64,000 nucleotides of DNA from Schizosaccharomyces osmophilus (Eukaryota > Ascomycota > Schizosaccharomycetes > Schizosaccharomycetales > Schizosaccharomycetaceae): contig NC_079238.1 of NCBI RefSeq assembly GCF_027921745.1, positions 5,146,001 to 5,210,000 on the forward strand, in the 5' to 3' direction. The position numbers and the translations under genes are program-made. Of this stretch, positions 23,685 through 34,879 are shown piece after piece; positions within the stretch are counted from its first letter, which is position 1, and each line of letters opens with the position of its first letter. A model generated the notes under the pieces. It did no database searches and had not been told where the DNA came from. It saw only the letters and a list, made by a program, of their open reading frames with translations.

Positions 23685-24710
23685 CTAATATCAAAAACTC
23701 TTTTGAAACTCTCAAAGTGAAATGACAGAAAGAAGCCGGGAATGAAGTTGAGCTTTCGTGCGATCTATCCACTACTTGAAAGGATAGCTTAGATTGTATT
23801 TCTTTTATTCCTTAATCCTTTCCGTGTATCTGGTGTATCGACTGCTGTTGCTTTTCCTTTCGTCTCTCCCTTTACTATGCAGGGTAGGGTGTATACCGTT
23901 TGTCGCAAAAAGATGTTTCTAATTGTTCACAAAATGAAGACTAGAAACTGCGCAAGACGAATCACTCCTGCAAGTTGCTTTCAAGTGAACAGCAATGACC
24001 GTAAATCACCTCAATCACTGTTTGCAAATTCCTCCTGGACATCCTGGACAATCAATCCAAACAGATGATTCTGAAGCAGAGAACACTGATCTTCCGTACG
24101 AAGCTTCCAACATAAGCATGAAGCATAGCATGGCTTTCCCAGTTGAAAGACGAGTTACTCAGGTGTATAATCGGACGCATTGCCCTTCGTCATCCATCGA
24201 ACAGTCTATAGCTTCCAAATTCATCCACCTTTGTAGCAGAAAAAACATTTCCATTCCTCCAACAATAGCAACCGTACATACTCATTTGCTAAAAGCCCCC
24301 AACAAGCACATGCCCAGTAAATCGCTTTAGTCCAAGCTTCCTAAAAAAAGAAAAAAAAGGAAAAAAACAAGAATGTTCAGCGAAAAATAATAACCCATGC
24401 GAATTTTGCAAAAGTGTTTTGTTTACTATTCAGCTCATACAAATATCACTATGACGAGGATATCGGATGATTCTTTGTTGTGATATAGGTTGGAAAAACA
24501 CCCCATATAGAATCTGCCAGCAAAAGTGGTGATAAAGAACAAAAAAAAAAGAAAAAAGATATTGGTCATTTTTCGTAAAATTCTATTTATGAAGTAGATT
24601 CATAGTTTTCTGTAAATCTGTTTTGGTTTTTTTTTTACTTGTTGGTTCCTTTGTTTGGTATTTCTAATTTGGTCCTGGAACCTCGTACTGTAAGCTTAAC
24701 CGGAGCACAC
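23685..24710. other. Intergenic upstream of elo2, with a possible small frame
   Basis: About 1 kb holding the elo2 promoter and leader. A 111-residue frame at 23995-24330 on the plus strand (MTVNHLNHCLQIPPG...) has a protein-like but unrecognised composition. It is followed by A-rich runs (24343-24370, 24540-24557). I do not call it a gene. Confidence 0.4.
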
Positions 24711-25756
24711 ATGTTGAAAATCCACCGACCTAGCATTGACCATCCATTTGGACTGGATCTGTGGTAAGTATAGTATATTGAAAGAAAATTGATATTTAGA
24801 ATCCATAGTAACTAACTTCTATTAGGTATTTGTTTGAACAATTAAGCATCCGTACCACAGGATGGAATCCTTCAGAATTTGAGTTCATTCCAGGACAGAC
24901 ACCTTTATCTCAATGGTCAAGTGTCATTGCATCAATTACTTTGTATTATGTGATTATCTTGGGCGGACAAGCGTTCATGAAGAACCAAAAGCCCGTCAAA
25001 CAACGTCGTTTGTTTCAATTGCACAATTTACTCTTGACTGTCGTTAGCGGCGGTTTGCTTGTTCTCATGTTTGAGCAAGTGTTTCCTATGTATGTTCGCC
25101 ATGGCCTTTACTTCTGTGTTTGTAACTCTCGTCACTTTACTCAAAAACTTATCACCCTTTACTACTTGAACTACATGACAAAGTACCTTGAACTTCTCGA
25201 TACCGTCTTCTTGTTCTTGAAGAAGAAGCCCCTTGCTTTCTTGCACTGCTACCATCACGGTGTGACCGCTTTGCTTTGTTTTACTCAGCTTTTGGGCCGT
25301 ACCTCCGTTCAATGGGTTGTCATTAGCTTGAATTTGTACGTTCACGTTATCATGTACAGTTATTATTTCTTAGCTGCTTGTGGACGCAGAGTTTGGTGGA
25401 AGCAGTGGGTTACCCGTGTTCAAATTATCCAATTCGTCGTTGACCTTGTCCTTTGCTACTTTGGAACTTATACCCACGTTGCTTACCACTTCTTCCCTTG
25501 GATGCCCCACACAGGCGACTGCTCCGGCTCCTTGTTTGCTGCCATTTTTGGCTGTGGTGTTCTTTCTTCTTATTTGGTGTTATTTATTGGCTTTTACGCG
25601 AATACTTACATTAAGCGCGGTGCTAGAAAGAACGCTAAAAAAGCCGCCGGGAAGCCTGATGATACCAAGGCTTTGCCTTCTGCCTCTAAGGAAGCTTTGG
25701 CTGCTACTACTGCATCCAATTCTTCTCCTTTTACCGCTCGCTCCCGTAAGCTTTAG
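24711..25756 (+). CDS. elo2: Very-long-chain fatty acid elongase (ELO/GNS1/SUR4 family)
   Basis: 3-ketoacyl-CoA synthase of the ER membrane that lengthens fatty acids for sphingolipids, 327 residues. Exon 1 is 24711-24763 (MLKIHRPSIDHPFGLDLW) and exon 2 is 24826-25756; the intron has donor GTAAGTA and branch ACTAAC. The catalytic histidine box HCYHH lies near residues 157-161 and is preceded by KYLELLDTVFLFLKKK; NLYVHVIMYSYYFLA follows. About six or seven membrane segments are visible. The tail is lysine- and alanine-rich, ending RSRKL, where a di-lysine-like ER signal would usually be sought. Name by family and by remembered S. pombe SPAC1639.01c. Confidence 0.92.
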
Positions 25757-27063
25757 TTTGTTAAACTAGGGTCCCTTGCGAGCATGATGTGCATTATACT
25801 AGATTGCGTATCTTTTGCTACATATAGATTTCCCTGTTATAATTTTGAGGTAAAGTTGACAAGCAAGAATACGATCTGCGTGGAAAATGTCTTTATACCA
25901 TTCGGATGTTACACTGACAAGGATGCTATGTTTGCTTCTCGAGCAAGCAGGTCTGCAAAGGATTACTGATTTGTAATCTCTGTCATTGGTAGTCTGGTGC
26001 TAATCCGTGCAAGGAAATCTTTGTTATTGCTGTTTTGTTTTAATGTTTCCCTCGTTCATCTGCATTTTGCAAGAATCCTCAAATTCCTATCGGTTAATTA
26101 GGGTTTCGTTGACGAAACCATAGTCCTTCTTTTAATCTTTGCATTCGCTTGGGTCACTTGTTATTATTGAATCTCCATCGTGTTAGTTAATAGAGAGAGC
26201 ATTTTCCTCCATTACATATTCGTACCATAGATTGTTTGTACAACGTCCAGCATACAGAAAATAAGGTTATCTTCATTTGACTAAACCACAAAACCTTTCC
26301 AATTTATTTTGGGACGATTGAACTTGTGCTGTATGTTGTTTCAGCACGAGCTTTCCATCTTGTTGATTCATGTATACTTGCATCTTATCTTCATGCTGTT
26401 TCACAGATTAATTTATACTGAAGTATATACATCGTGAAACTTTACGAACTAGAGACGGTTTGGATTACACCTTTGTTGCAATAATCTTTACAGACAGCAG
26501 TTTATGTATCCATTCTTCATGTGGTTTAGGATAGACTCTTGTTTACGTCTTTCTTTTAATCTGGCCGGTTGTGGAAGCCGCTATAAATCTTATCAGGTCA
26601 TGAATATAATAGTAAAACTGCTATATGTTTTATGCGTTGTATATGTAAAAATGAACTCGTATCAAGTATTCGTATCCAAGCCGAAGTAGACCGTTGTTCA
26701 TGAATATGCATTGCGTAGAATAGAAAGAAACGATTGAAAAGTAGAAAAAGAAATAGCTACATTAAAAGTAAAAGAAAAATTGATGTGAAAAAACGAGGGA
26801 AGCCCAAAAGCTGTCATCACTTTACATGCGTATAAAAACTACTGACATTCGCATACCAGTCCTTAAGACATCCTGTTTCAGTTAGCTTAACAAGAAGAAT
26901 TGTTTGGATGATTTGAAAGATAATCAAAGATTAAAGAGAAAAAACAGTTAGACAATTGATTAAATATTTCCTTTGGCTTGAGTTGACTTAGTTTGTATCC
27001 ATCCCACTGAACTAAGGCGAAGCATTATCGAAAGCAGAAGAAAGGAGAATTTGAAGCATTCCA
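25757..27063. other. Intergenic, elo2 3' region and ugo1-like promoter
   Basis: About 1.3 kb without a supportable gene. A short perfect stem, GGTTTCG-TTGA-CGAAACC, lies at 26102-26119. Open frames at 25784-25969 and 26504-26689 have no recognisable family. Confidence 0.45.
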
Positions 27064-28335
27064 ATGAATCCCTATCGCCCTTATGTGTTAGCAAACAATT
27101 TAGAAGTGAGCTCACCTACGGTAACGCAGTCAGAGTTTGAGCCGGAACTCCAAATCAATGGTAACGAAATTTTTAACGCTTTGAAGAGTGCTGTAGTCAC
27201 CAAGTATCTGACTACCTTCTTAATACATCCTTTGGAGGCTGCGAAAACCATCTGCCAAGTAGAAGCATATGTACCGAAAGACAAGTCCTCACATTCTAAA
27301 TCCACTCGGACTAGAGAAGAAGAAAGCGAACATACCAACCATCACGATCAGTTTTCAGATGTTAGTGATGATGAGCAAGAAATTAATGCGTATTTTGAAA
27401 GCCCGTCCCTTGATACTATTGTTAACAAAGAGGACCTGAAAGAACAGATATGCGTTGAGCCTTCGGGATATGTAAACACCTCTGCTAATACCAACACCCT
27501 TCACAGTTTCACCATTTCTCCAAGCCGCTACTCCATCAAAAGCATCATTTCTTCGCTATGGGAAAAGGAAGGTGCGAAAGGCTTATGGAAGGGACATACT
27601 GTCACTTTCCTTTATAACCTCTTAAATTCCGGATTCCAGACTTGGCTTTCCGCAACTCTTTCTGGTTTTCTTTCCATTCCGGATCCCAACATTATTCCAC
27701 CCGTGGACTCTGTTCGTCCATTATCCTCAGTGTTTGTGAAGTCCTTTTCATCTGCCATTTCCGCTCTTGTTTTATCCCCCTTGGATATAGCAAGGACAAA
27801 AATTATTCTCTTCCCAATTATTTCTTCCTCATCATCGTCTGATCCAGCCTCTGCGGATTCTTTAAATTCCTCAGAAAAGAAGTCTCTATCAACTCGTCGT
27901 TGTCTTAAATCTTTACCTCCATATTGTCCTTCCTTTTTAATCTTCCCTACTGTTTGTTATGCAAGCCTTCCATCCGCTATCTCCTCTTTGTTGCCTATAG
28001 CATTTAGAAACTTCTTAGGGTCTTCTTCTTTGATGGATTCTTTTGTTGGATTCACTACTTCATCTCTGCAATTTGCCTTACAGATTCCATTGGAGACTTG
28101 TTTAAGAAGAGCCCAGGCCCAATACCAATGTGATTTACCTCCTCAGACCATAGTCCCTCTTGGCCGTTATACAGGTATCACAGGTACAGTCTGGTGTTTA
28201 CTGTGCGAAGAAGACCCAGGCCGTTTTGGAATTGAGGGATTATATCGTGGTTGGAGGGTCGGAGTTTGGGGTGTAACAAGTGCTCTGGCTTTGAATTTTT
28301 TGTCTTCAAATCTTCGTGAAGAAGTGGAATTTTGA
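27064..28335 (+). CDS. ugo1: Ugo1-like mitochondrial outer-membrane carrier-fold protein
   Basis: A 423-residue, intronless member of the mitochondrial carrier superfamily. The start [11 protein letters not shown] matches the NP.RPYY opening of fungal Ugo1, which links the fusion GTPases Fzo1 and Mgm1. It has carrier-like helix pairs with degenerate signatures: [17 protein letters not shown], a [23 protein letters not shown] segment, [18 protein letters not shown], and [15 protein letters not shown] before [13 protein letters not shown] serine/acid-rich insert (about residues 78-135) splits the first repeat. Transport activity is unlikely because the PX[DE]XX[KR] motifs are imperfect, as in Ugo1. 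The start is the first ATG. The symbol is by similarity, not by gene order. Confidence 0.72.
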   Translation: MNPYRPYVLANNLEVSSPTVTQSEFEPELQINGNEIFNALKSAVVTKYLTTFLIHPLEAAKTICQVEAYVPKDKSSHSKSTRTREEESEHTNHHDQFSDVSDDEQEINAYFESPSLDTIVNKEDLKEQICVEPSGYVNTSANTNTLHSFTISPSRYSIKSIISSLWEKEGAKGLWKGHTVTFLYNLLNSGFQTWLSATLSGFLSIPDPNIIPPVDSVRPLSSVFVKSFSSAISALVLSPLDIARTKIILFPIISSSSSSDPASADSLNSSEKKSLSTRRCLKSLPPYCPSFLIFPTVCYASLPSAISSLLPIAFRNFLGSSSLMDSFVGFTTSSLQFALQIPLETCLRRAQAQYQCDLPPQTIVPLGRYTGITGTVWCLLCEEDPGRFGIEGLYRGWRVGVWGVTSALALNFLSSNLREEVEF

Positions 28336-28541
28336 GCTAATGCATTGTATTGTGAGAATTTTAGCGTTAAATCGAAAAATTATGAAAGTTGTTGAACTAA
28401 GTATATGATTGAGGTATCATCAGCATGTTAATCTCAAAAACGTAAAGATATTCATATATCGACAATTTAATTTTTAATCCCTATATTAAGTTTGCATTTT
28501 TTTATTATAATCTAATAATATATCCCTTTAGCTCCAGTCTT

Positions 28542-31500
28542 TTAAAGCTCTTCTTCTTCCATTGTAGGCATATCGACTGGTTTAATCATGCCAGGAACTG
28601 TCATAGCTTTCTCCATCTGTGCCTTTTGTTGAGCAGCCAATTCTTGTTCTTTTTCTTCAAGATACAGATCAGCATTGTCGCCACCAAATTCTTTAAGTTG
28701 AATTAAAAAGTCACGTAAAGCTAGCTTGAATTTGGGATGATCTTGATTTAGTGCTAACACGGTTTGGACAAACTCTTGAATTTGCATAGGCTGCAAATGG
28801 GGGAAAGCACTGCTCAGCAAGTTCATAATGTACTGTCTCAAAAACAGTTGATTATTCATGTCAGGAGGAAATTGTGTGGGATCGTATAAAGGAACGGTAA
28901 TTTGGCCGGATTCTATCAAGAAAAACAACCGGGCTAATATTAAGCTTTGAAGTTTGAATCCGGATTTGTGGTCGGAGTCTGTAAGAACATACAATATATC
29001 TTGTAACAATGGAATATAGTAGTTCTGGAAGAAAATATTAGAAACGTCAGGACCGCTAGTAGCCATATTGTTTATTAGTTCCAAAAGGATGTTCAAGCCG
29101 GTCTCCTGAATGTCTCGGCTGACATGCTTAAATGACCAGACAATACTGTTAATTACCAATTTAAATTGAGGGGCTGGAATGTTAAGCAATGCTGGGAAAC
29201 AGTTAAGGTTAATTGCCCTTAATAATTGGAAGAAGGAAGCTCTATGCTCAGGATATTCTGAAAAGTCCTTGCTAATCATCTCCAAAGTGCAACCAAAAAC
29301 CGCATCCAGCACAAGAGGAATCTTATCCGTAAGAAGCTCGCTTAGCTGGTTGACAATGGTAGTAATAAGGTTTAAAACTTCGGCATCACGAGCGTCAGGA
29401 ACGTTATTATAGTAGTCCAACAAAACTGCTTCGAACAAGGGGGCAATGAGGGTGTGACTAACAAGATCAAGTTCTTCGGCATGGCTAATGTAGGCATCAA
29501 CAAGCTTAAGGACTTCCTTTTTAATGGTTCGTAAGCCACGAACATGAGGTGTCTTGGTAGCAATATTTCCTTGGACTGCAACAACCTCAGAGATTAAGGC
29601 ACTAACTACTTTGTATAAACCCAACATATCAACATAGTTTTTCATTATTTGTGGATAAAAACCTGCACCAATAGATGTACATGCAGCAACGTTTGTCTTC
29701 AAAACGTTGGCAAGCGTCTTGACAATCTGAGGGTCTCCTAAAATCTGTGCATTTTGAGCAGCTTGTACAACAACATTATCCCAAGCTTGATTAGGTAACG
29801 ACATCAATTCAAAAATAAGACGCTCTTGAAGCTGTTTTTGTGGTTGAGCAGATATCATGTGACCACAAGCCTCGTAAAAAGTATGAGTTTGTTGAGCTGT
29901 CAAGTCTTCAGTGGTTTTTGGCAAATTACGAATAATTTCGTTAATAAATGGTTCTTCTTCCCCGACTTGATGAGCTACAAAATGTCGACGGCATTTTTGA
30001 GCAATTTTGATGAATGTATCACAAGCCATATCTTGAACACCTTCATGATACTCATGCATGAATTCGAAAAGTTTGTTAATGACTGTCTTTAAAAATTTCC
30101 AGTGTGCTTTCAAAAAACGAGGATACTGTCCGACAACGTACATGATGTTGGAGGCGACAACTGCCTTGTTATCTTTACCACGTTTCATCTCGCAAAGACC
30201 AAGCAAGTCCTTAATAACATTTACAAGGAAACGTTTTTCCATTTCTTCATTCATGGCACCGGAAATAGAGCCGATAGCCCAACACAAAGTATTTAGGTTG
30301 TTCCATGACCATTCGGTACCAACAACAATTCTGGCAAGTTTTTCGGTCATAACGATTTCAGTGTCAACGACATCCAAATGTGTAAGATAAACCAATACCT
30401 CACGCATAGATTTATAAAGAGTAATTGTATCAGTTTCCTTGACGAATTCACGAACAATTTCACCTTCGTCATTCTCAACAATGAGAACTTCTTCCGGTTT
30501 TACCATGTTCTCTATCATGACTAAACGAAGCGTAGATAGAACGTCTTTGTAAATATGTTTGCGCAATGGCAAATTAGCTAACATGGCAGGGTTGGAGGAT
30601 ATAAGGGAAGCAGGACTAGAAAGATTAAGTAAAGGATTCATTTCAGACATGGGGAGCTGTTGCATTTCTTCGTAAAGCTGGGACACCAGTCTACCCCAGT
30701 ATTCCAGACAAATTTTGAAAACCTCACGCTCGTTGATTCGAGAAATATTAAGAAGATACGAGTGAGCAATCAAAAGAATTTCTTGATTCTCTGGGGTTTC
30801 CAAAGGACGAAGATGAGAGCTGAAGAAGGTGGTCAAAAACAAAGCCAAATTTTGAATGAAATCTTGCTCATTTGAGCTGCTCTCTTCATAGGCTTCACGA
30901 AAATCAGTTTGCAAAGGAAGCATGGAGTTAACAGCACTCATGACCAAGTGAAACATAGAAACAAACTTATTGTTGTACTGAGGTTGAGAAGTAAGACCGG
31001 CAATTTCGGTAAGGCATTCCATAGTGACATTACGAAAAGCGGGAACAGTAAGAAAGCGACTAGTAATTTGCTCCGTGATGGCCGTTTCAAAAATATAACC
31101 AAGAGGGATCCAGCTGAGAAAACGGAGTAAGGTTTCTAAGGTTGCTTTAATAAGACTGGGTTTTTGAGCGCGTTCCAAAACTTGCGAGCACAATTGGAAA
31201 ATTTCGGCGAATTCACCACACATTTGGTTCTTTAAATTTTTGGTTTTGTTTTGAGTCATTTGTTCAGCGGAGTAATCAAAAATTTCTTCACTTAAAAGAC
31301 GAAGGATAATCATATTGTTTTCACAGAGAGCAAGGTTGGTTTTACTAGCTTGAACAATTTCTGGGATAAAATTGGGCCAGTTATGGGGCCATTCTTGTTT
31401 CAAAATTTGAACAAGTGTTAAGTCCAATTTATTTAAATAAGTCTTCTGTTGCTGTAATGATGTTTCATCAGCAGAATTTTTGATTAGGACAGCAACGACG

Positions 31501-31778
31501 AAATTACGAATTCCAAGACGTTGCTCTTTGGGAAGCATTTTCCAACGAGTAGTGATGAGCTTGTCAAGGATAGAAAGAGCAATGTATTTGGTTTGAGGAA
31601 ATTCGGCTTTTTCCAGAATAGCATCTGCTTGCATCCAAGCATCCTGGTGAGCTTGGAACTGGGTCAAAACTCTTTGGGCTTCTTGCTGTTCTGCACCAGC
31701 ACCCATGTAAAATGTTTGGACAACGCGGTCCAAGAGACCTATATCTAGCTCACGATCAAGAGCTAATATACCTTCCAT
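28542..31778 (-). CDS. crm1: Exportin 1 (Crm1), nuclear export receptor
   Basis: A 1078-residue, single-exon exportin that carries proteins with leucine-rich export signals, with Ran-GTP, through the nuclear pore. The N-terminal CRIME (importin-beta N) domain reads GAGAEQQEAQRVLTQFQ, followed by the strongly conserved HEAT repeats, with the cargo groove around TLCWAIGSISGAM (about residue 530). That cysteine is the leptomycin B target in S. pombe Crm1 (Cys529), so sensitivity is expected. The C-terminal end is the acidic MEEEEL tail. Length equals that of S. pombe Crm1 (SPAC1805.17). It starts the long conserved block that ends at ppk6. Confidence 0.98.
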   Translation of the reverse strand: MEGILALDRELDIGLLDRVVQTFYMGAGAEQQEAQRVLTQFQAHQDAWMQADAILEKAEFPQTKYIALSILDKLITTRWKMLPKEQRLGIRNFVVAVLIKNSADETSLQQQKTYLNKLDLTLVQILKQEWPHNWPNFIPEIVQASKTNLALCENNMIILRLLSEEIFDYSAEQMTQNKTKNLKNQMCGEFAEIFQLCSQVLERAQKPSLIKATLETLLRFLSWIPLGYIFETAITEQITSRFLTVPAFRNVTMECLTEIAGLTSQPQYNNKFVSMFHLVMSAVNSMLPLQTDFREAYEESSSNEQDFIQNLALFLTTFFSSHLRPLETPENQEILLIAHSYLLNISRINEREVFKICLEYWGRLVSQLYEEMQQLPMSEMNPLLNLSSPASLISSNPAMLANLPLRKHIYKDVLSTLRLVMIENMVKPEEVLIVENDEGEIVREFVKETDTITLYKSMREVLVYLTHLDVVDTEIVMTEKLARIVVGTEWSWNNLNTLCWAIGSISGAMNEEMEKRFLVNVIKDLLGLCEMKRGKDNKAVVASNIMYVVGQYPRFLKAHWKFLKTVINKLFEFMHEYHEGVQDMACDTFIKIAQKCRRHFVAHQVGEEEPFINEIIRNLPKTTEDLTAQQTHTFYEACGHMISAQPQKQLQERLIFELMSLPNQAWDNVVVQAAQNAQILGDPQIVKTLANVLKTNVAACTSIGAGFYPQIMKNYVDMLGLYKVVSALISEVVAVQGNIATKTPHVRGLRTIKKEVLKLVDAYISHAEELDLVSHTLIAPLFEAVLLDYYNNVPDARDAEVLNLITTIVNQLSELLTDKIPLVLDAVFGCTLEMISKDFSEYPEHRASFFQLLRAINLNCFPALLNIPAPQFKLVINSIVWSFKHVSRDIQETGLNILLELINNMATSGPDVSNIFFQNYYIPLLQDILYVLTDSDHKSGFKLQSLILARLFFLIESGQITVPLYDPTQFPPDMNNQLFLRQYIMNLLSSAFPHLQPMQIQEFVQTVLALNQDHPKFKLALRDFLIQLKEFGGDNADLYLEEKEQELAAQQKAQMEKAMTVPGMIKPVDMPTMEEEEL

Positions 31779-32843
31779 GATGAAAATTTTAAAAACGACA
31801 AAGAAGATTTGTAGAGTCTATAAAAACTGGAAACACCGAACAAAAAAAATCAATGATAGAACGAAAGAAGGGAAATGAAAAAAATGAAAAATGAAATGAA
31901 ACCGTGTAAAGCAATCGTTTTCAATTCTCCTTCTGCTAAGATCGTAATGCAAAGATAATAATTACTTGTAGTCGGAAAACTAGGAAAGTTTCTTACTCAC
32001 GTATGGAAGAAAACTATCGAACCTGACTAAGCCAGAACGTACGAAGGTTAGTAGCCTTTCAATGCAATATCACGGGCTATCTGAGATTCTGACGAACTAA
32101 AATTCGACAATGTTTATGGAATCAAAGATCGTTAGCGCGTAATTTAAATTAAAATTTATTGATGAATAATCCCTTAATGTCTAAATAAGGTCAAATTGTC
32201 AATTTCGCCTTTAGCTTCTTCTGTTTATGTGGTGATTCTGACTACAATGAGCAGCACACAAGAGGTAACGCAAAAAGGGGAAAGACAAACAAGAATAGGA
32301 AAAGATAGAAAGAGAAATCGGGTAGACTCCCGTGAATATTTGAACAAAAAAATGCAGATATAAGTGTTGGGTAAGAGTAGGTGGTAGCGGCAAGGCTTGG
32401 AGCAGCAAAGAAGGTGGAAGAAAGTGGATAGGGTGGTCGTTAACTACATGTTATGTTTTTTACGGCACTGCAACACGATATGATAGTAAATAAACAAATG
32501 AACTAGAGACTTTTTATGAATTAACAAAATACTAAAATGACAAAAGCGCTTTCAAAACCATTAAAAACACCTTTCTAGTTCTAAAGCATGATTCAAGCAA
32601 ACCATGCAATAATCGCAGTAAATTAATCCTCTGTGTGCCCTCTTAAGGGCAAGATTATGAAAAAATGATAGTATAAAGCGAAAGAAAGCTGTCGCAACCG
32701 TATGAAAAGATGAATCGAGAACAGAAAAAAGCAATGTAAAGAATCCTTCATAATTCTTCAGAAAACAAAGTATTTACATGAGTGTAATAACTCTGCTTAA
32801 AAATACTAAATATATTATCTAAAAAGTCTTGCTATTTCAACAA
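31779..32843. other. Intergenic upstream of crm1
   Basis: About 1.07 kb containing the crm1 promoter and leader. Open frames such as 32211-32408 are low-complexity and not convincing. No other RNA gene recognised. Confidence 0.45.
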
Positions 32844-32941
32844 GCGGCGATGCCCGAGTGGTCTAAGGGGGCAGATTTAAGAGGCTTTACGCCTTGAACC
32901 CTGCTGTTGTAAAACGCGTGAGTTCGAACCTCACTCGCCGC
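32844..32941 (+). tRNA. tRNA-Leu, probable UAA anticodon, with intron
   Basis: Acceptor stem GCGGCGA pairs with TCGCCGC. The D arm has GAGTGG, and the T arm is GTGAG-TTCGAAC-CTCAC. A long variable arm (around CTGTTGTAAAACG) marks a class II tRNA, and the acceptor sequence fits leucine. The anticodon is best read as TAA (32878-32880) followed by G37. The 98-bp length exceeds a mature tRNA-Leu by about 15 nt, so a short intron after position 37 (within about 32882-32900) is expected. The anticodon stem pairs GCAG with CTGC. A T-rich terminator follows (CTTTTTATG, near 32953). Anticodon identity is the least certain part. Confidence 0.88.
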
Positions 32942-33919
32942 ATTATTTATTTCCTTTTTATGCTTTGCATTGCCTCAATTCTAGTGGGTTCTGACAGTTT
33001 ATTTTTTTATTTTTTTGTCATTTGCGATTAAGTTTAAATATCAAACGGTAACATATGTGTCTACCAAAGTTCTTATACTATCATACTAAAAGTGAATAAA
33101 CCTTTGTACTATGATGGTATCATTATAAAGCTATGATACTTGATTCCAAAAAGTAGCAAGAATCTTCTCTCTGTATAACAACGGCTCTTTTGAATAGTGA
33201 AAATAATTTGTTTTAACTTTAATTTTATTGTTACTCTCTTTTTTGTTGTTTCGATACTAATTTCTATGTGTTGGGTGGAATGTTCGACTATTCACAAAAA
33301 GATCAAAATTGAGCAGTATTCCGTGTCAATCTAGCCGGATAAAAACAAAAAAAAAACAAAGAATTCTTTGGAAGTATTTTAAATATTTGTTGATTTGGCT
33401 TCCCTGTTATTTTTTCTTTATTTACTTGCTCCTTTCTCTGATATGTAAACAATCCATCTCAACCATTGGACAAATCCAATTAAATCTCCAATATTCAACG
33501 GTTTTTCTATTCATATACATATTTTTTGAGGGCATTGGATTTGATATCCTTGAATATGCACTTTGAACAAATCGGTTCATAGAGATTGTCTACGCCGTGA
33601 ACTTGATCCATTTGACTTTTCCAAAGTTTTCGGTTTTTTATACAAATTTTTTTTGTACTTTTCTTTTTCTTTCTATTGGAATTTATTGCATCCTCTTGAC
33701 TTGAAACGAGTGGTTTTATTATTTTATTTATAATCGGGATTTTTTATTTTTGCCTCATTTCTTTACCTTCTTCCTTGCAACACTTACCCCAAACATCTGA
33801 GGTTGCTTACATTCCATCTTTTTGGCTTTCTCTTTTTCTTTTTCTTTTTCAATTTTTGAAATTTCTTTTTTATTAGGATTCCATAGGAAATTTCTAGCTT
33901 TTATTCGAACGAAGTAATC
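32942..33919. other. Intergenic, tRNA-Leu to purine nucleoside phosphorylase
   Basis: About 980 bp, very T-rich near 33600-33890 on the plus strand. It holds the promoter and leader of the phosphorylase. An 85-residue Phe/Ile/Leu-rich frame at 33309-33566 lacks an ATG and is most likely chance. Confidence 0.45.
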
Positions 33920-34879
33920 ATGACCCACGAAGCTGCTACCCATAACAGTTCCACTCTTCATCCTGTTGTGCCGCCTCACAGCCCGATTTATGTTAAAGCT
34001 TTGGAAGCCAAAAGGTACATTATCGGCCAACTCCCAGAGGAATTGAGTAAACCACGTCTCGCAATCATCTGTGGTAGTGGTTTAGGTACTTTGGCAGCTG
34101 ATTTGTCTGAGCCTAAATACGAAATACCTTATCATGATATTCCTCATTTTCACGTCTCTCACGTCGCTGGGCATGCCTCCAAATTGATTTTTGCCTATAT
34201 GGGTGAAAATCGCATACCTACAATGGTTCTGTGTGGGCGTTATCATTCATATGAAGGTTACAGCATGGACGTCGCTACCTTCCCTGTCCGCGTTATGAAG
34301 GTTTTGGGTGTTGAAACCATAATCGTCACTAATGCCTGTGGTGGTGTCAATCAAAATTTTAATGTCGGCGATTTGATGATACTGAAGGACCATATCGATT
34401 TCCCTGGTCTCGCTGGCAACCACTCACTGAAAGGACCCAATCCTGAAGAATTTGGCACTCGGTTTCCTGCCCTTTCGGACGCTTATGATCTCCACCTTCG
34501 CAAGCTTGTTTACGATGCCGTTAAGACCCATTCTATTGACCGTCCTATCCACGAAGGTACCTACTGCTTTGTCTCTGGTCCAAGCTTTGAAACCCGTGCG
34601 GAGTCTCGCATGCTCTCTATGCTCGGTGCTGATGCTGTCGGCATGTCTACGGTTCCAGAAGTTATTGTAGCTCGTCACTGTGGCATCCGTGTGTTGGCAA
34701 TCTCCCTAATTACCAACAAAGCTGTGATACAAGAAAGCCCATCCGCCAAAGATGCCGTGGATACTAGCTCCAAAATTATGTCCAAGGGCGCAGCTAATCA
34801 TCTTGAAGTCTTGGAAGTTGGCATTACCGCTGCAAACGATATTCGAAGAATTGTCGAAACTCTCGTTAATGACCTCTAA
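33920..34879 (+). CDS. Purine nucleoside phosphorylase
   Basis: A 319-residue trimeric-type (high molecular similarity to human PNP) purine nucleoside phosphorylase that splits inosine and guanosine to base and ribose-1-phosphate. Family marks are the phosphate site ICGSGLGTLA near residue 50, FHVSHVAGHA, LCGRYHSYEGYSM, VTNACGGVNQNF, GTYCFVSGPSFETRAESRM, and GADAVGMSTVPEVIVARHCG followed by SLITNKA with the base-binding Asn. It is single-exon, with the start at the first ATG after a T-rich leader. It lies divergent from crm1 and upstream of pub2, like S. pombe SPAC1805.16c. Confidence 0.95.
   Translation: MTHEAATHNSSTLHPVVPPHSPIYVKALEAKRYIIGQLPEELSKPRLAIICGSGLGTLAADLSEPKYEIPYHDIPHFHVSHVAGHASKLIFAYMGENRIPTMVLCGRYHSYEGYSMDVATFPVRVMKVLGVETIIVTNACGGVNQNFNVGDLMILKDHIDFPGLAGNHSLKGPNPEEFGTRFPALSDAYDLHLRKLVYDAVKTHSIDRPIHEGTYCFVSGPSFETRAESRMLSMLGADAVGMSTVPEVIVARHCGIRVLAISLITNKAVIQESPSAKDAVDTSSKIMSKGAANHLEVLEVGITAANDIRRIVETLVNDL

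Noticed and set aside
26102-26119. Short palindrome GGTTTCG-TTGA-CGAAACC
   Set aside because: A 7-bp stem alone in 1.3 kb of AT-rich DNA is expected by chance, with no context to give it a role.
33309-33566. 85-residue hydrophobic plus-strand frame
   Set aside because: No ATG start and composition explained by T-rich DNA.
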